The translations under genes and the position numbers were made by a program. The notes under the pieces were generated by a model. That model did no database searches. It saw only the letters and a program-made list of their open reading frames with translations, and had not been told where the DNA came from. Shown here piece after piece: positions 9,854-17,819 of a DNA stretch of 64,000 bases. The first letter of the stretch is position 1. Each line of letters begins with the position of its first letter. Source of the DNA: Pseudomonas chlororaphis (GTDB taxonomy: Bacteria; Pseudomonadota; Gammaproteobacteria; Pseudomonadales; Pseudomonadaceae); contig CP011020.1 of assembly GCA_001023535.1 (NCBI GenBank), positions 5,838,509-5,902,508 of the forward strand. Reading direction: 5' to 3'.

Positions 9854-11799
9854 GCGCCCCCACCCTCACCACACTGCTGGTGGCCAACCGTGGTGAAATC
9901 GCCTGCCGCGTGATGCGCACCGCCAAGGCCATGGGCCTGACCACCGTGGCCGTGCACAGCGCCACCGATCGCGATGCCCGTCATAGCCGCGAAGCCGACA
10001 TCCGTGTCGACCTGGGCGGCAGCAAGGCCGCCGACAGTTACTTGCAGATCGACAAACTGATCGCCGCGGCCCAGGCCAGTGGTGCCCAGGCGATCCACCC
10101 CGGCTATGGCTTCCTGTCCGAAAACGCCGGGTTCGCCCGGGCGATCGAAAACGCCGGGCTGATCTTCCTCGGCCCACCGGCCTCGGCCATCGATGCCATG
10201 GGCAGCAAGTCCGCGGCCAAAGCCCTGATGGAAACTGCCGGCGTGCCCTTGGTGCCGGGTTACCACGGCGAGGCCCAGGACCTGGAAACCTTCCGCGACG
10301 CCGCCGAACGCATCGGCTATCCGGTGCTGCTCAAGGCCACGGCCGGTGGTGGCGGCAAGGGCATGAAGGTCGTCGAGGACGTCAGCCAGTTGGCCGAAGC
10401 CCTGGCCTCGGCCCAGCGAGAGGCGCAATCTTCGTTTGGCGACTCGCGGATGCTGGTGGAAAAGTACCTGCTCAAGCCACGCCATGTGGAAATCCAGGTC
10501 TTTGCCGACCGCCACGGCCATTGCCTGTACCTCAATGAACGCGACTGCTCGATCCAGCGTCGCCATCAGAAAGTGGTGGAAGAAGCCCCCGCCCCTGGCC
10601 TGACCCCGACCTTGCGCCGGGCGATGGGTGAAGCGGCCGTGCGCGCGGCCCAGGCGATCGGCTACGTCGGCGCCGGCACGGTGGAGTTCCTGCTGGATTC
10701 GCGGGGCGAGTTTTTCTTCATGGAAATGAACACCCGGTTGCAAGTCGAGCATCCGGTCACCGAAGCGATCACCGGGTTGGACCTGGTGGCCTGGCAGATC
10801 CGCGTCGCCCAAGGCGAGCCGTTGCCGATCACCCAGGACCAGGTGCCGCTGCTGGGCCACGCCATCGAAGTGCGCCTGTACGCCGAAGACCCGGCCAACG
10901 ATTTTCTCCCGGCCACCGGGCGCCTGGCGTTGTATCGCGAATCGGCCGACGGGCCGGGTCGGCGGGTCGACAGCGGCGTGGCGCAAGGCGATGAGATCTC
11001 GCCGTTCTACGACCCGATGCTCGGCAAGCTGATCGCCTGGGGCGAAGATCGCGAGCAGGCGCGATTGCGGCTGTTGAGCATGCTCGACGAGTTCGCCATC
11101 GGCGGGCTGAAGACCAACATCGGCTTTCTGCGCCGCATCGTGGCCCACCCGGCCTTCGCGGCAGCCGAACTGGACACCGGATTTATCCCACGCTACCAGA
11201 CGCAATTGCTGCCAGAACCCGGCGAACTGGATGACGACTTCTGGTTCGCAGCGGCCCAGGCATTTGCCCTGGGCCTGGCACCGCAGGTGCGTGGCGACGA
11301 CGTGCATTCGCCTTGGGCCCACACCAGCGGTTTGCGCCTGGGATTGCCAGGGGAAACCAGCCTGCACTTGAACTGCGAAGGACAAGACCGTGCGATCACG
11401 CTGGTCCCTAACATCCCAGGCGTCGAACTCGTCGACGAGCGATTGACCCTCGAGCACAACGGCCTGCGTCGCAGCCACCGTGCCATTCGCCAGGGCGACA
11501 GCGTGTATCTGCAATGGCAAGGCGACCTGCATCGGATCGACCGGTACGACCCACTGGCCGCCGCCGAAGCCAGCCACAGCCATCAAGGGGGCCTGACGGC
11601 GCCCATGAACGGCAGCATCGTGCGGGTGTTGGTGAGCGCGGGCCAAGCGGTAGAGGCCGGGGCCCAGTTGGTGGTGCTCGAAGCAATGAAGATGGAGCAC
11701 AGCATTCGTGCACCCCAGGCCGGCGTGATCAAGGCGCTGTATTGCCAGGAAGGCGAAATGGTCAGCGAAGGCAGCGCGCTGGTGGCGTTCGAAGAGTAG
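9850..11799 (+). CDS. liuD: Methylcrotonyl-CoA carboxylase, biotin carboxylase/BCCP (alpha) subunit
   Basis: Carboxylates its own biotin using ATP and bicarbonate. Of 649 residues, about 1-450 form biotin carboxylase (LVANRGEIACRVMRTAKAMG at the N-terminus, the glycine-rich ATP loop KATAGGGGKGMK, EMNTRLQVEHPVTE). The C-terminal 70 residues form the biotinyl domain with EAMKMEH, whose lysine 614 is the biotin attachment site. It is last gene of liuABCD. Together with liuE at 2704 the window encodes the whole path from isovaleryl-CoA to acetoacetate and acetyl-CoA. Confidence 0.97.
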   Translation: MSAPTLTTLLVANRGEIACRVMRTAKAMGLTTVAVHSATDRDARHSREADIRVDLGGSKAADSYLQIDKLIAAAQASGAQAIHPGYGFLSENAGFARAIENAGLIFLGPPASAIDAMGSKSAAKALMETAGVPLVPGYHGEAQDLETFRDAAERIGYPVLLKATAGGGGKGMKVVEDVSQLAEALASAQREAQSSFGDSRMLVEKYLLKPRHVEIQVFADRHGHCLYLNERDCSIQRRHQKVVEEAPAPGLTPTLRRAMGEAAVRAAQAIGYVGAGTVEFLLDSRGEFFFMEMNTRLQVEHPVTEAITGLDLVAWQIRVAQGEPLPITQDQVPLLGHAIEVRLYAEDPANDFLPATGRLALYRESADGPGRRVDSGVAQGDEISPFYDPMLGKLIAWGEDREQARLRLLSMLDEFAIGGLKTNIGFLRRIVAHPAFAAAELDTGFIPRYQTQLLPEPGELDDDFWFAAAQAFALGLAPQVRGDDVHSPWAHTSGLRLGLPGETSLHLNCEGQDRAITLVPNIPGVELVDERLTLEHNGLRRSHRAIRQGDSVYLQWQGDLHRIDRYDPLAAAEASHSHQGGLTAPMNGSIVRVLVSAGQAVEAGAQLVVLEAMKMEHSIRAPQAGVIKALYCQEGEMVSEGSALVAFEE

Positions 11800-11828
11800 T
11801 CATCGGCCCGCTTGCAGGGCCGATGCGC

Positions 11829-12458
11829 TCAGAAACGGATGGTGGCCTGCACCACCACGCCGATCATGCGGCATTGCTTGGTGTACAGGCTTTTCGGGTA
11901 AGTCGGATTGAGCGGGACCAGGTAACGCTGGCCGCTCTCCTCGATCAGCTTGCGAAAGGTCGCGTCGCTGCTGCCAGGCAAGTAGGCCACCACCAGCTTG
12001 CCGGGCACCGCTTCGATCGCCGGATCCACCAGGATCGACATGCCCTCGGGAATGCTCAGGCCGCTCGGGGCGGTCATGGCATCGCCCATCACCACCAGCC
12101 AGAACGCTTCGCCCTGGGCGTGGTAATCCGTCAGCTCATAGCGAATCTCGCCCTCGCGCACATGGCCGACCTGGTGCCACTCACTGACCGGGTAACGGAA
12201 GTACGGGTTGTACTTCTGCGCCAGCGCCAGGCCCTCCTCCGTGGAGGTGTCCGGTTCGCGAATCACCATCGCCACTTCGAGGAATTCCAGCCCCAGCTCC
12301 TGCAGGACCCGATTCATGTCGTCGACACTGGGTTGCCGGCGCTTGGTCAGCCAATGGCCGACGCCGCCCTGGGACATTCCCAACCGTTCTGCCAGCACCA
12401 CTTGCGTGATGTGCAGCTCCTTCATCTTGGCCTTGACCAACTCTATCCATTTATCCAT
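11829..12458 (-). CDS. CI/PrtR-like repressor with a degenerate S24 self-cleavage domain
   Basis: A 210-residue repressor with an N-terminal XRE helix-turn-helix (about residues 13-40, ITQVVLAERLGMSQGGVGHW) and a C-terminal LexA/CI-like S24 domain ending in YLVPLNPTYP. In LexA and lambda CI, self-cleavage needs Ser in G[DN]SM and Lys in [VF]T[VF]K. Here these are GDAMTA (Ala127) and ATFRKL (Arg169), checked in the codons GCC and CGC, so RecA-stimulated cleavage is not expected. The ATG at 12458 begins the homologous part (MDKWIELVKAKMKEL); the upstream extension is unsupported. It is divergent from the small gene at 12589. It may be a constitutive repressor or respond to protein contact. Confidence 0.88.
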   Translation of the reverse strand: MDKWIELVKAKMKELHITQVVLAERLGMSQGGVGHWLTKRRQPSVDDMNRVLQELGLEFLEVAMVIREPDTSTEEGLALAQKYNPYFRYPVSEWHQVGHVREGEIRYELTDYHAQGEAFWLVVMGDAMTAPSGLSIPEGMSILVDPAIEAVPGKLVVAYLPGSSDATFRKLIEESGQRYLVPLNPTYPKSLYTKQCRMIGVVVQATIRF

Positions 12459-12588
12459 GTGCGGCACGATACGTGGCTGGCTCCGACCATCAAAACACAA
12501 AATGTAGTATTTAAATTATCGTCACAATTACGATGGGTACTATTCTGGATTCAGGATTTTCAGCCCCCACACGGAGAACCGCGAGACC

Positions 12589-12936
12589 ATGGACACTTCC
12601 AACAAGGAACAGCCCAACACCCCGTACGACAGCTCATTCACGCCATTGCAGGACTGCCCGGCGGCGCAACGCGCGCTCGATCACTACTTGAAACCGGGTG
12701 TGTCGAATGCCCCGGCGGAACATCGCTTCTTCGACGTCAACCACAACATCGGCGCGGAGGAAGCCCTGGTCCACGCGTGCGACCTGCTGCGCTGCGCGGC
12801 GGCCACGGCCCACGAATCCGCCAACCGATTGGACGGTTCCAGCCGCGACCTGGCCTTCTCGGTAGTGCACATGATTGATCTGGTCAAGGTGATGCTCGAC
12901 CGATCCCTGGATGGCTACCCGACTCGTCAGGCGTAG
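12589..12936 (+). CDS. Small conserved Pseudomonas protein, DUF6124/DUF3077-like
   Basis: A 115-residue protein without signal peptide or membrane segment. The pattern of a polar N-terminus, then ALDHYL and a helical LVHACDLLRCAAATAHESANRL segment, is that of the DUF6124 (formerly DUF3077) family, which occurs in many copies in Pseudomonas; the assignment is from memory. The function is unknown. It is divergent from the CI-like repressor with 130 bp between, so the repressor may control it. CACGGAGAACC upstream supplies a GGAG ribosome-binding site. Confidence 0.75.
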   Translation: MDTSNKEQPNTPYDSSFTPLQDCPAAQRALDHYLKPGVSNAPAEHRFFDVNHNIGAEEALVHACDLLRCAAATAHESANRLDGSSRDLAFSVVHMIDLVKVMLDRSLDGYPTRQA

Positions 12937-13001
12937 CAAGGGAAGGTTGGCGCGGAACGCGGACAACAGGAAAATTTTTCCAATCGATGCGATAAAACCA
13001 T

Positions 13002-13029
13002 TTGACTTGCAAATGATAATGATTATTAT
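13002..13029 (+). promoter_or_regulatory. Fur-controlled sigma70 promoter of prrF
   Basis: TTGACT at 13002-13007 and TATTAT at 13024-13029 are separated by 16 bp and predict a start near 13036. TGATAATGATTATTA at 13014-13028 matches the Fur 7-1-7 consensus TGATAATNATTATCA at all but one base and covers the spacer and -10. Fur-iron would block the promoter. Confidence 0.9.
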
Positions 13030-13035
13030 TGTATC

Positions 13036-13149
13036 AACTGGTCGCGAGATCAGTCGATAGCCCAGAAGACCTTGGTCGGACTTCTGGAATATCTCCTCAT
13101 CAGGCTAATCACGGTTTTTGACCCGGCTTTTTGCCGGGTCTTTTTTTTT
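13036..13149 (+). ncRNA. prrF: PrrF iron-responsive small RNA
   Basis: A roughly 114-nt RNA beginning AACTGGTCGCGAGATCAG and containing the unpaired target-recognition core at 13093-13114 (CTCCTCATCAGG followed by CTAATCACGG), both characteristic of Pseudomonas PrrF RNAs. It ends at a strong terminator, ACCCGGC / GCCGGGT plus nine T. When iron is scarce Fur leaves the promoter, and PrrF with Hfq represses mRNAs of iron-rich proteins such as superoxide dismutase and TCA-cycle enzymes. Fluorescent Pseudomonas carry PrrF copies at separate loci; which copy this is cannot be told here. Confidence 0.93.
13121..13149 (+). terminator. Terminator of prrF
   Basis: Stem ACCCGGC / GCCGGGT with a short T-rich loop, followed by nine T residues at 13141-13149. 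Confidence 0.92.
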
Positions 13150-13421
13150 GCCGATTTTCGGCTTATGGCTTCAGGCTAATGAAGTCTTTGGGTGTCGCTG
13201 AATCTGTTGGCGGCGATGATAGCAAATGAACATCTATTTTCAAGCATCCCCGTCCGCGCAAGCCGAAACGATCGATTGCCAGCACTTGAGAATCAATTGC
13301 GGACTCTCTAAGCTGACTCGGCGTCCAGGGAGGACGCCCCCGCTCTTTGCTTGATGTAAATCGTCCTGACTTTCCCTTCCCAGCGTGTAAAGTAACGGCC
13401 ATAAAATCCTGTTCAGGAATC

Positions 13422-14573
13422 GTGACCGTGGCTAAATCTTCCTTCGATATCAGCGCCAACTTTGACAGCGGCAACATTGAAGTCGTCGACATCAGCAACC
13501 CGTTGCAGTCGCTGCTCAAGATCCGGCCCGATACCCGCAGCCCGCATTTGCAGTGGTTCCACTTCAAGGCCAGCGGCCTGCATGTCGGCCAGGAATATTC
13601 CTTCCGCCTGCTCAATGCCAGCCAATCGTCGTACAATAAGGCGTGGACCGGCTACCAGACCGTCGCGTCCTACGACCACGTCAACTGGTTCCGCATTCCG
13701 ACCCAGTTCGAGGGTGACGCCCTGCGCTTTCACCTGGAAGCCGAACAGCCCCACGCCTGGTTCGCCTACTTCGAACCCTACAGCCGTGGCCGTCACGACT
13801 GGCTGATCGAACAGGCACTGCACAAGGCCGGCACCGAGCTGCTGGCCGTGGGCAAGAGCGTCGAAGGCCGTGACATCCAGCTGCTGCGCAAGGGCAATGG
13901 CAGCGACGGCCGGCGCAAGATCTGGATCATCGCCCAGCAGCATCCCGGCGAACACATGGCCGAGTGGTTCATGGAAGGCGTGATCGAGCGCCTCCAGCAC
14001 ACGGATGATGCGCAACTGAACCGGCTGCTGGACAAGGCCGACCTGTACCTGGTGCCTAACATGAACCCGGACGGCGCATTCCATGGGCACCTGCGCACCA
14101 ACGCCAATGGCCAGGACCTCAACCGCGCTTGGCAGAACGCCAGCCCGGAGATCAGCCCCGAGGTGTTTTTCGTACAGCAGCAGATGGAAAAGTACGGCGT
14201 CGACCTGTTCCTGGACGTGCATGGCGACGAGGAAATCCCCCACGTCTTCACCGCCGCCTGCGAGGGCAACCCCGGCTACACCCCGCGTATCGCCCACCTT
14301 GAAGAACGCTTTCGCAGCCACCTCAAGCACCAGACCAAAGACTTCCAGACCACCCACGGCTACGTCCGCGACGAACCGGGCCAGGCCAACATGACGCTGG
14401 CCTGCAACGCGGTCGGGCAGAAATACGACTGCCTGTCACTGACTCTGGAAATGCCGTTCAAGGACCACAACGATCATCCGAACCCGCTCACCGGCTGGTC
14501 CGGCAAACGCTCGATGCAGTTGGGCAAGGACGTATTGAGCACCCTGGGCGATTTGGTCGACGAATTGCGCTGA
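13422..14573 (+). CDS. M14-family zinc carboxypeptidase (cytosolic carboxypeptidase-like)
   Basis: A 383-residue metallocarboxypeptidase with a beta-rich N-terminal domain (about residues 1-120) before the M14 catalytic domain, the architecture of cytosolic carboxypeptidases. Zinc ligands are visible: His174 and Glu177 in QQHPGEHMAEW and His267 in LDVHGDEE. The catalytic Glu343 lies in LTLEMPFKDH, and NPDGAFHGHLRTNANGQDLNR supplies the Asn-Arg substrate contacts. There is no signal peptide, so it is cytoplasmic. Start: no suitable ATG; GTG at 13422 (MTVAKSSFDIS) or GTG at 13428, which is better spaced from AGGA. The physiological substrate is unknown. Confidence 0.9.
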   Translation: MTVAKSSFDISANFDSGNIEVVDISNPLQSLLKIRPDTRSPHLQWFHFKASGLHVGQEYSFRLLNASQSSYNKAWTGYQTVASYDHVNWFRIPTQFEGDALRFHLEAEQPHAWFAYFEPYSRGRHDWLIEQALHKAGTELLAVGKSVEGRDIQLLRKGNGSDGRRKIWIIAQQHPGEHMAEWFMEGVIERLQHTDDAQLNRLLDKADLYLVPNMNPDGAFHGHLRTNANGQDLNRAWQNASPEISPEVFFVQQQMEKYGVDLFLDVHGDEEIPHVFTAACEGNPGYTPRIAHLEERFRSHLKHQTKDFQTTHGYVRDEPGQANMTLACNAVGQKYDCLSLTLEMPFKDHNDHPNPLTGWSGKRSMQLGKDVLSTLGDLVDELR

Positions 14574-14592
14574 TCCTGCGCCGGTCCCCATG

Positions 14593-14628
14593 ATCGGTGG
14601 CGAGGGAGAGAACGCCCTCGCCACCGAT
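14593..14628. terminator. REP-like hairpin between convergent genes
   Basis: ATCGGTGGCGAGGG and CCCTCGCCACCGAT form a 14-bp stem with an 8-base loop, just after the carboxypeptidase stop and before the 3' end of the convergent cytochrome gene. It belongs to the GTGGCGAGGG repeat class and may end both transcripts. Confidence 0.7.
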
Positions 14629-14631
14629 GTT

Positions 14632-15168
14632 TCAACCCTTGCCGCGCAACATACTGTCCAACACCTCGTCCCGACGCACCCAGGCGTGAAACAACGCCGC
14701 CGCCAGGTGCACCAGCACCGTCAGGAACAACAGGTAAGCCAGGTAGCCATGAGCCTTGCGCAACAGGGCGAAGGTCTGCGCATGCGCCGGCAGGATCGAC
14801 GGCAGTTGCAGCCAATGGCCGAGCATCACCGGGTCACCCGCCGCTGAAATCATGCCCCAGCCCAACAGCGGCAGCACCAGCATCAAGGCGTACAACAGCA
14901 CATGCGAAGCCTTGGCCGCCAGCACCTGCCAACCCGGCAGATCGGCCGGCAGCGCTGGTTGCCGAGTACTGAAGCGCACCACCAGGCGCACGATCACCAG
15001 CAGCAGAATCGCGATGCCCAAGGGTTTGTGCAGTTGCAGTAACCATTCATGACGTTCGGACACCGAGGCGACCATGCCGGCGCCGATGAACAACATGGCG
15101 ATGATCATCAGCGCCATCAGCCAGTGCAGCAGTCGGGCCAGCGGAGCAAAGTGACGAGGGGCGCTCAT
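14632..15168 (-). CDS. Cytochrome b561 (peroxidase partner)
   Basis: A 178-residue integral membrane di-heme cytochrome of the prokaryotic b561 type with four helices (about residues 10-30, 48-68, 85-106, 142-164). Candidate heme ligands are histidines in LLHWLMALM, LQLHKPLGI, KASHVLLYA and VLVHLAAALFHAW. It passes electrons from the quinol pool to a periplasmic partner. Its ATG overlaps the stop codon of the upstream catalase-like gene by four bases (ATGA), so the two are translated together and probably work together. Confidence 0.92.
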   Translation of the reverse strand: MSAPRHFAPLARLLHWLMALMIIAMLFIGAGMVASVSERHEWLLQLHKPLGIAILLLVIVRLVVRFSTRQPALPADLPGWQVLAAKASHVLLYALMLVLPLLGWGMISAAGDPVMLGHWLQLPSILPAHAQTFALLRKAHGYLAYLLFLTVLVHLAAALFHAWVRRDEVLDSMLRGKG

Positions 15169-16247
15169 GGGCGGGCCTCCTGGGTGGCGGGCAGTTGGCT
15201 CACTTCGCTGGTGCGCCGCAGGTAGGAAGTGGCGTACGCAGCGGAGCGCGCCGCCAACAATGGATCATCGGACCCTTCGATGCCGGCTGGCAGGATCAGC
15301 GGGTCATAGTTGATATCGCGGCACTCGCCTTGGTCCTGCGCCTGGGAGCGTTCCAGCACCAGCGTACCGGCATTGATCACCTTGCGCTCCGTCGGCCAGG
15401 GCTTGCTGGCATCGTTCACCGGGTCGCCCGGATCGGCCAGGGTCATCCTCAACTGCCAACGCAGTGGCCCGGCCGCGAGCCGCTTCACCAGATCCTGCTC
15501 AAGGAAATCGGCCCCCTGGGGCAGCGTCGCATCCGCGGCGTCCTGGCTCTGCGGCACCACGCCCCAGCGCACCGCCTGGCGCTGGCCGGCAGGGTTGACC
15601 AAGTAAAAGGCATTGATGCCGTTATAGGTCTCGGTGGCATAACTGGCCGATGGCTTGGCGGTCTTGATCCATTGCAGGAACGGCGTGGCCTCCGGGTGCG
15701 CGGCAAAGAACGCCGGCGCCGCGGCAGGGTTCGGTTTTCCCGTGGCCGGATCCGGCGATTGAGCCTGTTGCAACTGGTAGAACGCGTCGGGCGTGCCCAC
15801 CGGGAACACCGGCATGCTGTTCATGCCGGTGCGCCATTGCTGGCCGTTTTCCTGGGTGAACCGCAGCGCCAGGCTGCGAATCGGGACACTCGCGTCCGGT
15901 GCATACGGGTTGCCGCTGGGCAAGGCGAAACGCCCGACCACTGGCGTGCGCGGCTGCGTGAAGACCTGGGCACTGGAATAGGCCGCGGCCTCGCCACTGC
16001 TTTCAAAATAACCCGCCACGCAGACACCTTTCGAGTGATTGCGGCGAAAGCCCGGATGCACGCCGTTGTTTTTTTCCAGCACGTTGACCAAGGCATTGGG
16101 CGTCAGACGCTGTGGGTCGAGGGTGCCGTTGACGTAGGCAAAAGCCCCGGCCAGCGCCGCGACAATCACGCCAATGCCGGCCAGGCGCAGGGTCAGGCCG
16201 GCGGCACCCAGCGGCGGCCTGCTCGATGAGGAGGAAGGGTCAACCAT
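15165..16247 (-). CDS. Membrane-anchored catalase-like heme peroxidase (SrpA type)
   Basis: A 360-residue catalase-fold protein, shorter than true catalases (about 480 or more) and typical of the catalase-related peroxidase family. One membrane helix at residues about 18-38 should place the domain in the periplasm. The distal-heme histidine lies in RRNHSKGVCVAGYF, equivalent to VHAKG in catalases. The proximal region is DDPLLAARSAAYATSYLRR, with the R...Y heme ligand pattern. Operon with cytochrome b561, suggesting that peroxide is reduced with electrons from quinol rather than dismuted (inference). A GGAATAA-N14-CGTC promoter points at this gene from the ECF intergenic region. Confidence 0.9.
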   Translation of the reverse strand: MVDPSSSSSRPPLGAAGLTLRLAGIGVIVAALAGAFAYVNGTLDPQRLTPNALVNVLEKNNGVHPGFRRNHSKGVCVAGYFESSGEAAAYSSAQVFTQPRTPVVGRFALPSGNPYAPDASVPIRSLALRFTQENGQQWRTGMNSMPVFPVGTPDAFYQLQQAQSPDPATGKPNPAAAPAFFAAHPEATPFLQWIKTAKPSASYATETYNGINAFYLVNPAGQRQAVRWGVVPQSQDAADATLPQGADFLEQDLVKRLAAGPLRWQLRMTLADPGDPVNDASKPWPTERKVINAGTLVLERSQAQDQGECRDINYDPLILPAGIEGSDDPLLAARSAAYATSYLRRTSEVSQLPATQEARP

Positions 16248-16293
16248 GACGAAGCTCCAAGGCTCAAGGCCGTTTGAGGAAATGGACCCGTCA

Positions 16294-16318
16294 GACGAAG
16301 GGCCAGCAGGTTTATTCC
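16294..16318 (-). promoter_or_regulatory. Putative ECF promoter for the catalase-like/b561 operon
   Basis: On the minus strand GGAATAA (16318-16312), 14 bases, then CGTC (16297-16294). It has the same two blocks and spacing as the oppositely oriented copy at 16347, and lies about 47 bp before the peroxidase start. No other genome copy can be checked here. Confidence 0.7.
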
Positions 16319-16346
16319 CACGCCTCGTATTTATTTTTCCCGCGCT

Positions 16347-16371
16347 GGAATAATCTCGTTCGTCGGTCGTC
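16347..16371 (+). promoter_or_regulatory. Putative autoregulatory ECF promoter
   Basis: GGAATAA (16347-16353), 14 bases, then CGTC (16368-16371), 44 bp before the ECF sigma start. It is oppositely oriented to the copy at 16294 and identical in both elements and in spacing. GGAA at -35 and CGTC at -10 fit promoters of ECF sigma factors in general. Confidence 0.7.
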
Positions 16372-16414
16372 TTTCCAGTCCCGGCGCAGTGACTGCCCCA
16401 GAAGCGACACTCCC

Positions 16415-16921
16415 ATGAACGAACTCGATGAACAGTTGCGCGAACTCATCCCCAGGCTCCGGCGCTTTGCCGTGTCGCTGACGCGCAACCCGAGCAACGC
16501 CGACGACCTAGTGCAGGCATGCCTGGAACGGGCGTTGTCAAAATGGGGCGACAAGCGTCGGGAAGGCGACCTGCGGGCCTGGCTGTTTTCGATTCTTTAC
16601 CGGCAGTTTCTCGATGCCCATCGCCGTTCCCGACGGTATGCACGCATGCTCGAATTTTTCACCGGCCGCGACGAGGCCCACCCTTCGGCCGAACGCAGCG
16701 TGATCGCGCAGGCGTCCCTGCAGGCTTTCGATCAACTGACGACCGAACAGCGTGCACTGTTGCTGTGGGTCTCGGTGGAAGGCCTGAGCTATCAGCAAGT
16801 CGCCGACATCCTCGGCGTGCCGACCGGCACGGTGATGTCCCGGCTGTCCCGCGCTCGCCAGGCCTTGCGCCAACTCAGCGATGGCGAAATCACCCGCCCT
16901 GCCCTGCGGATACTCAAATGA
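16415..16921 (+). CDS. ECF-family RNA polymerase sigma factor
   Basis: A 168-residue two-domain sigma factor. Region 2 (about residues 10-75) includes RNPSNADDLVQACLERAL and the -10 recognition helix DLRAWLFSILYRQFLD. Region 4 (about 105-155) includes LLLWVSVEGLSYQQVADILGVPTGTVMSRLSRAR, which binds the -35. The ATG at 16415 (MNELDEQLRELIPRL) starts the homology; the longer in-frame extension has no support. Its stop overlaps the start of the anti-sigma gene by four bases. It is divergent from the peroxidase/b561 operon, whose promoter has the same motif as its own. Confidence 0.95.
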   Translation: MNELDEQLRELIPRLRRFAVSLTRNPSNADDLVQACLERALSKWGDKRREGDLRAWLFSILYRQFLDAHRRSRRYARMLEFFTGRDEAHPSAERSVIAQASLQAFDQLTTEQRALLLWVSVEGLSYQQVADILGVPTGTVMSRLSRARQALRQLSDGEITRPALRILK

Positions 16922-17670
16922 TCAACATGCCCCCCAACGACAACGACCTGAACGCCTACGTCGATCGCCAACTGAGCGAAGCCGACCGACGCCTGGTGGA
17001 AACCTACCTCGCCCATCATCCCGAAGTCGCCGCCCGGGTCCGGGCCTGGCAACAGGACGCGCAACACTTGCGCACGGCCCTCGGCAGCACGCTGCAACAA
17101 CCGGCCAATCCAGCCCTCGACCCGGCGATGATTCGCCGGCGCCTCAATCACCGGCTCCGGCGTCACCTGGCCAGCGCGGCGGTATTGCTGTTGGCCGTCA
17201 GCGTCGGGGGATTCAGCGGCTGGCAGGCGCGGGAGATGACCCTGCTCAGAAGTGCCGCGCCCATGGCCGACGCCTTGCAGGCGTACCGCCTGTTCGCCCA
17301 GCAAGGCGTCTTGCCGGCCGATTACCAGACGGGCGATGAGCACAGCATGCAAGCCTGGCTCGACCGCTATTTCACCCAGGCCAACCGCCTGCCGGACCTG
17401 TCGAATGCCGGCTTCAAGCCGGTCAGCGGCCGCCTGCTCAGCACCGAACAAGGCGCGGCGGCCATGGTGGTCTACCAGGACCCGACCGGGGAAAAGATCA
17501 GCTTCTACGTGCGCCCACCAGGCCCGAAGAATTTCCTGCTGCCGCGCGGCAGCCGTCGCGACGGCGAACTGCAGGCCGAGTACTGGTCCGGGCCGGGGTA
17601 CAACTACGCGATGGTCATCCCCAGCGACACGCCGACAACGCAGCGGCTCAAACAGACCCTGAACTTCTGA
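16918..17670 (+). CDS. Membrane anti-sigma factor
   Basis: A 250-residue protein with a cytoplasmic N-terminal part (about 1-75; NDNDLNAYVDRQLSEADRRLVETYLAHHPE, the short helical form of an anti-sigma domain), one membrane helix (about residues 82-100, HLASAAVLLLAVSVGGFSGW), and a periplasmic C-terminal domain of about 150 residues. There is no zinc HxxxCxxC motif. Four-base overlap with the upstream ECF gene supports a sigma/anti-sigma pair. It probably holds the sigma at the membrane until an envelope signal, perhaps oxidative, releases it (inference). Confidence 0.9.
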   Translation: MINMPPNDNDLNAYVDRQLSEADRRLVETYLAHHPEVAARVRAWQQDAQHLRTALGSTLQQPANPALDPAMIRRRLNHRLRRHLASAAVLLLAVSVGGFSGWQAREMTLLRSAAPMADALQAYRLFAQQGVLPADYQTGDEHSMQAWLDRYFTQANRLPDLSNAGFKPVSGRLLSTEQGAAAMVVYQDPTGEKISFYVRPPGPKNFLLPRGSRRDGELQAEYWSGPGYNYAMVIPSDTPTTQRLKQTLNF

Positions 17671-17714
17671 TCACGACGGGGAAGTCCTGAACCACGGATG
17701 CCACCGCCCTGCTC

Positions 17715-17803
17715 TGTGGAAGCGAGTCTGCTCGCGAAGGCAATGTGTCAGCCAACCTCATTGTGTTGCGGCCATCGCCTTCGCGAGCAAGCTCGCTTCC
17801 ACA
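17715..17803. repeat. REPIN
   Basis: TGTGGAAGCGAGTCTGCTCG with its inverted partner GCGAGCAAGCTCGCTTCCACA; a doublet of the REP family in its GGAAGC subtype, between convergent genes. Confidence 0.85.
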
Positions 17804-17819
17804 AGGAGCCCGGACGGCC

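Noticed and set aside
9727..11700. 657-codon minus-strand frame opposite liuD
   Set aside because: Shadow of the biotin carboxylase subunit; composition typical of antisense frames in GC-rich DNA.
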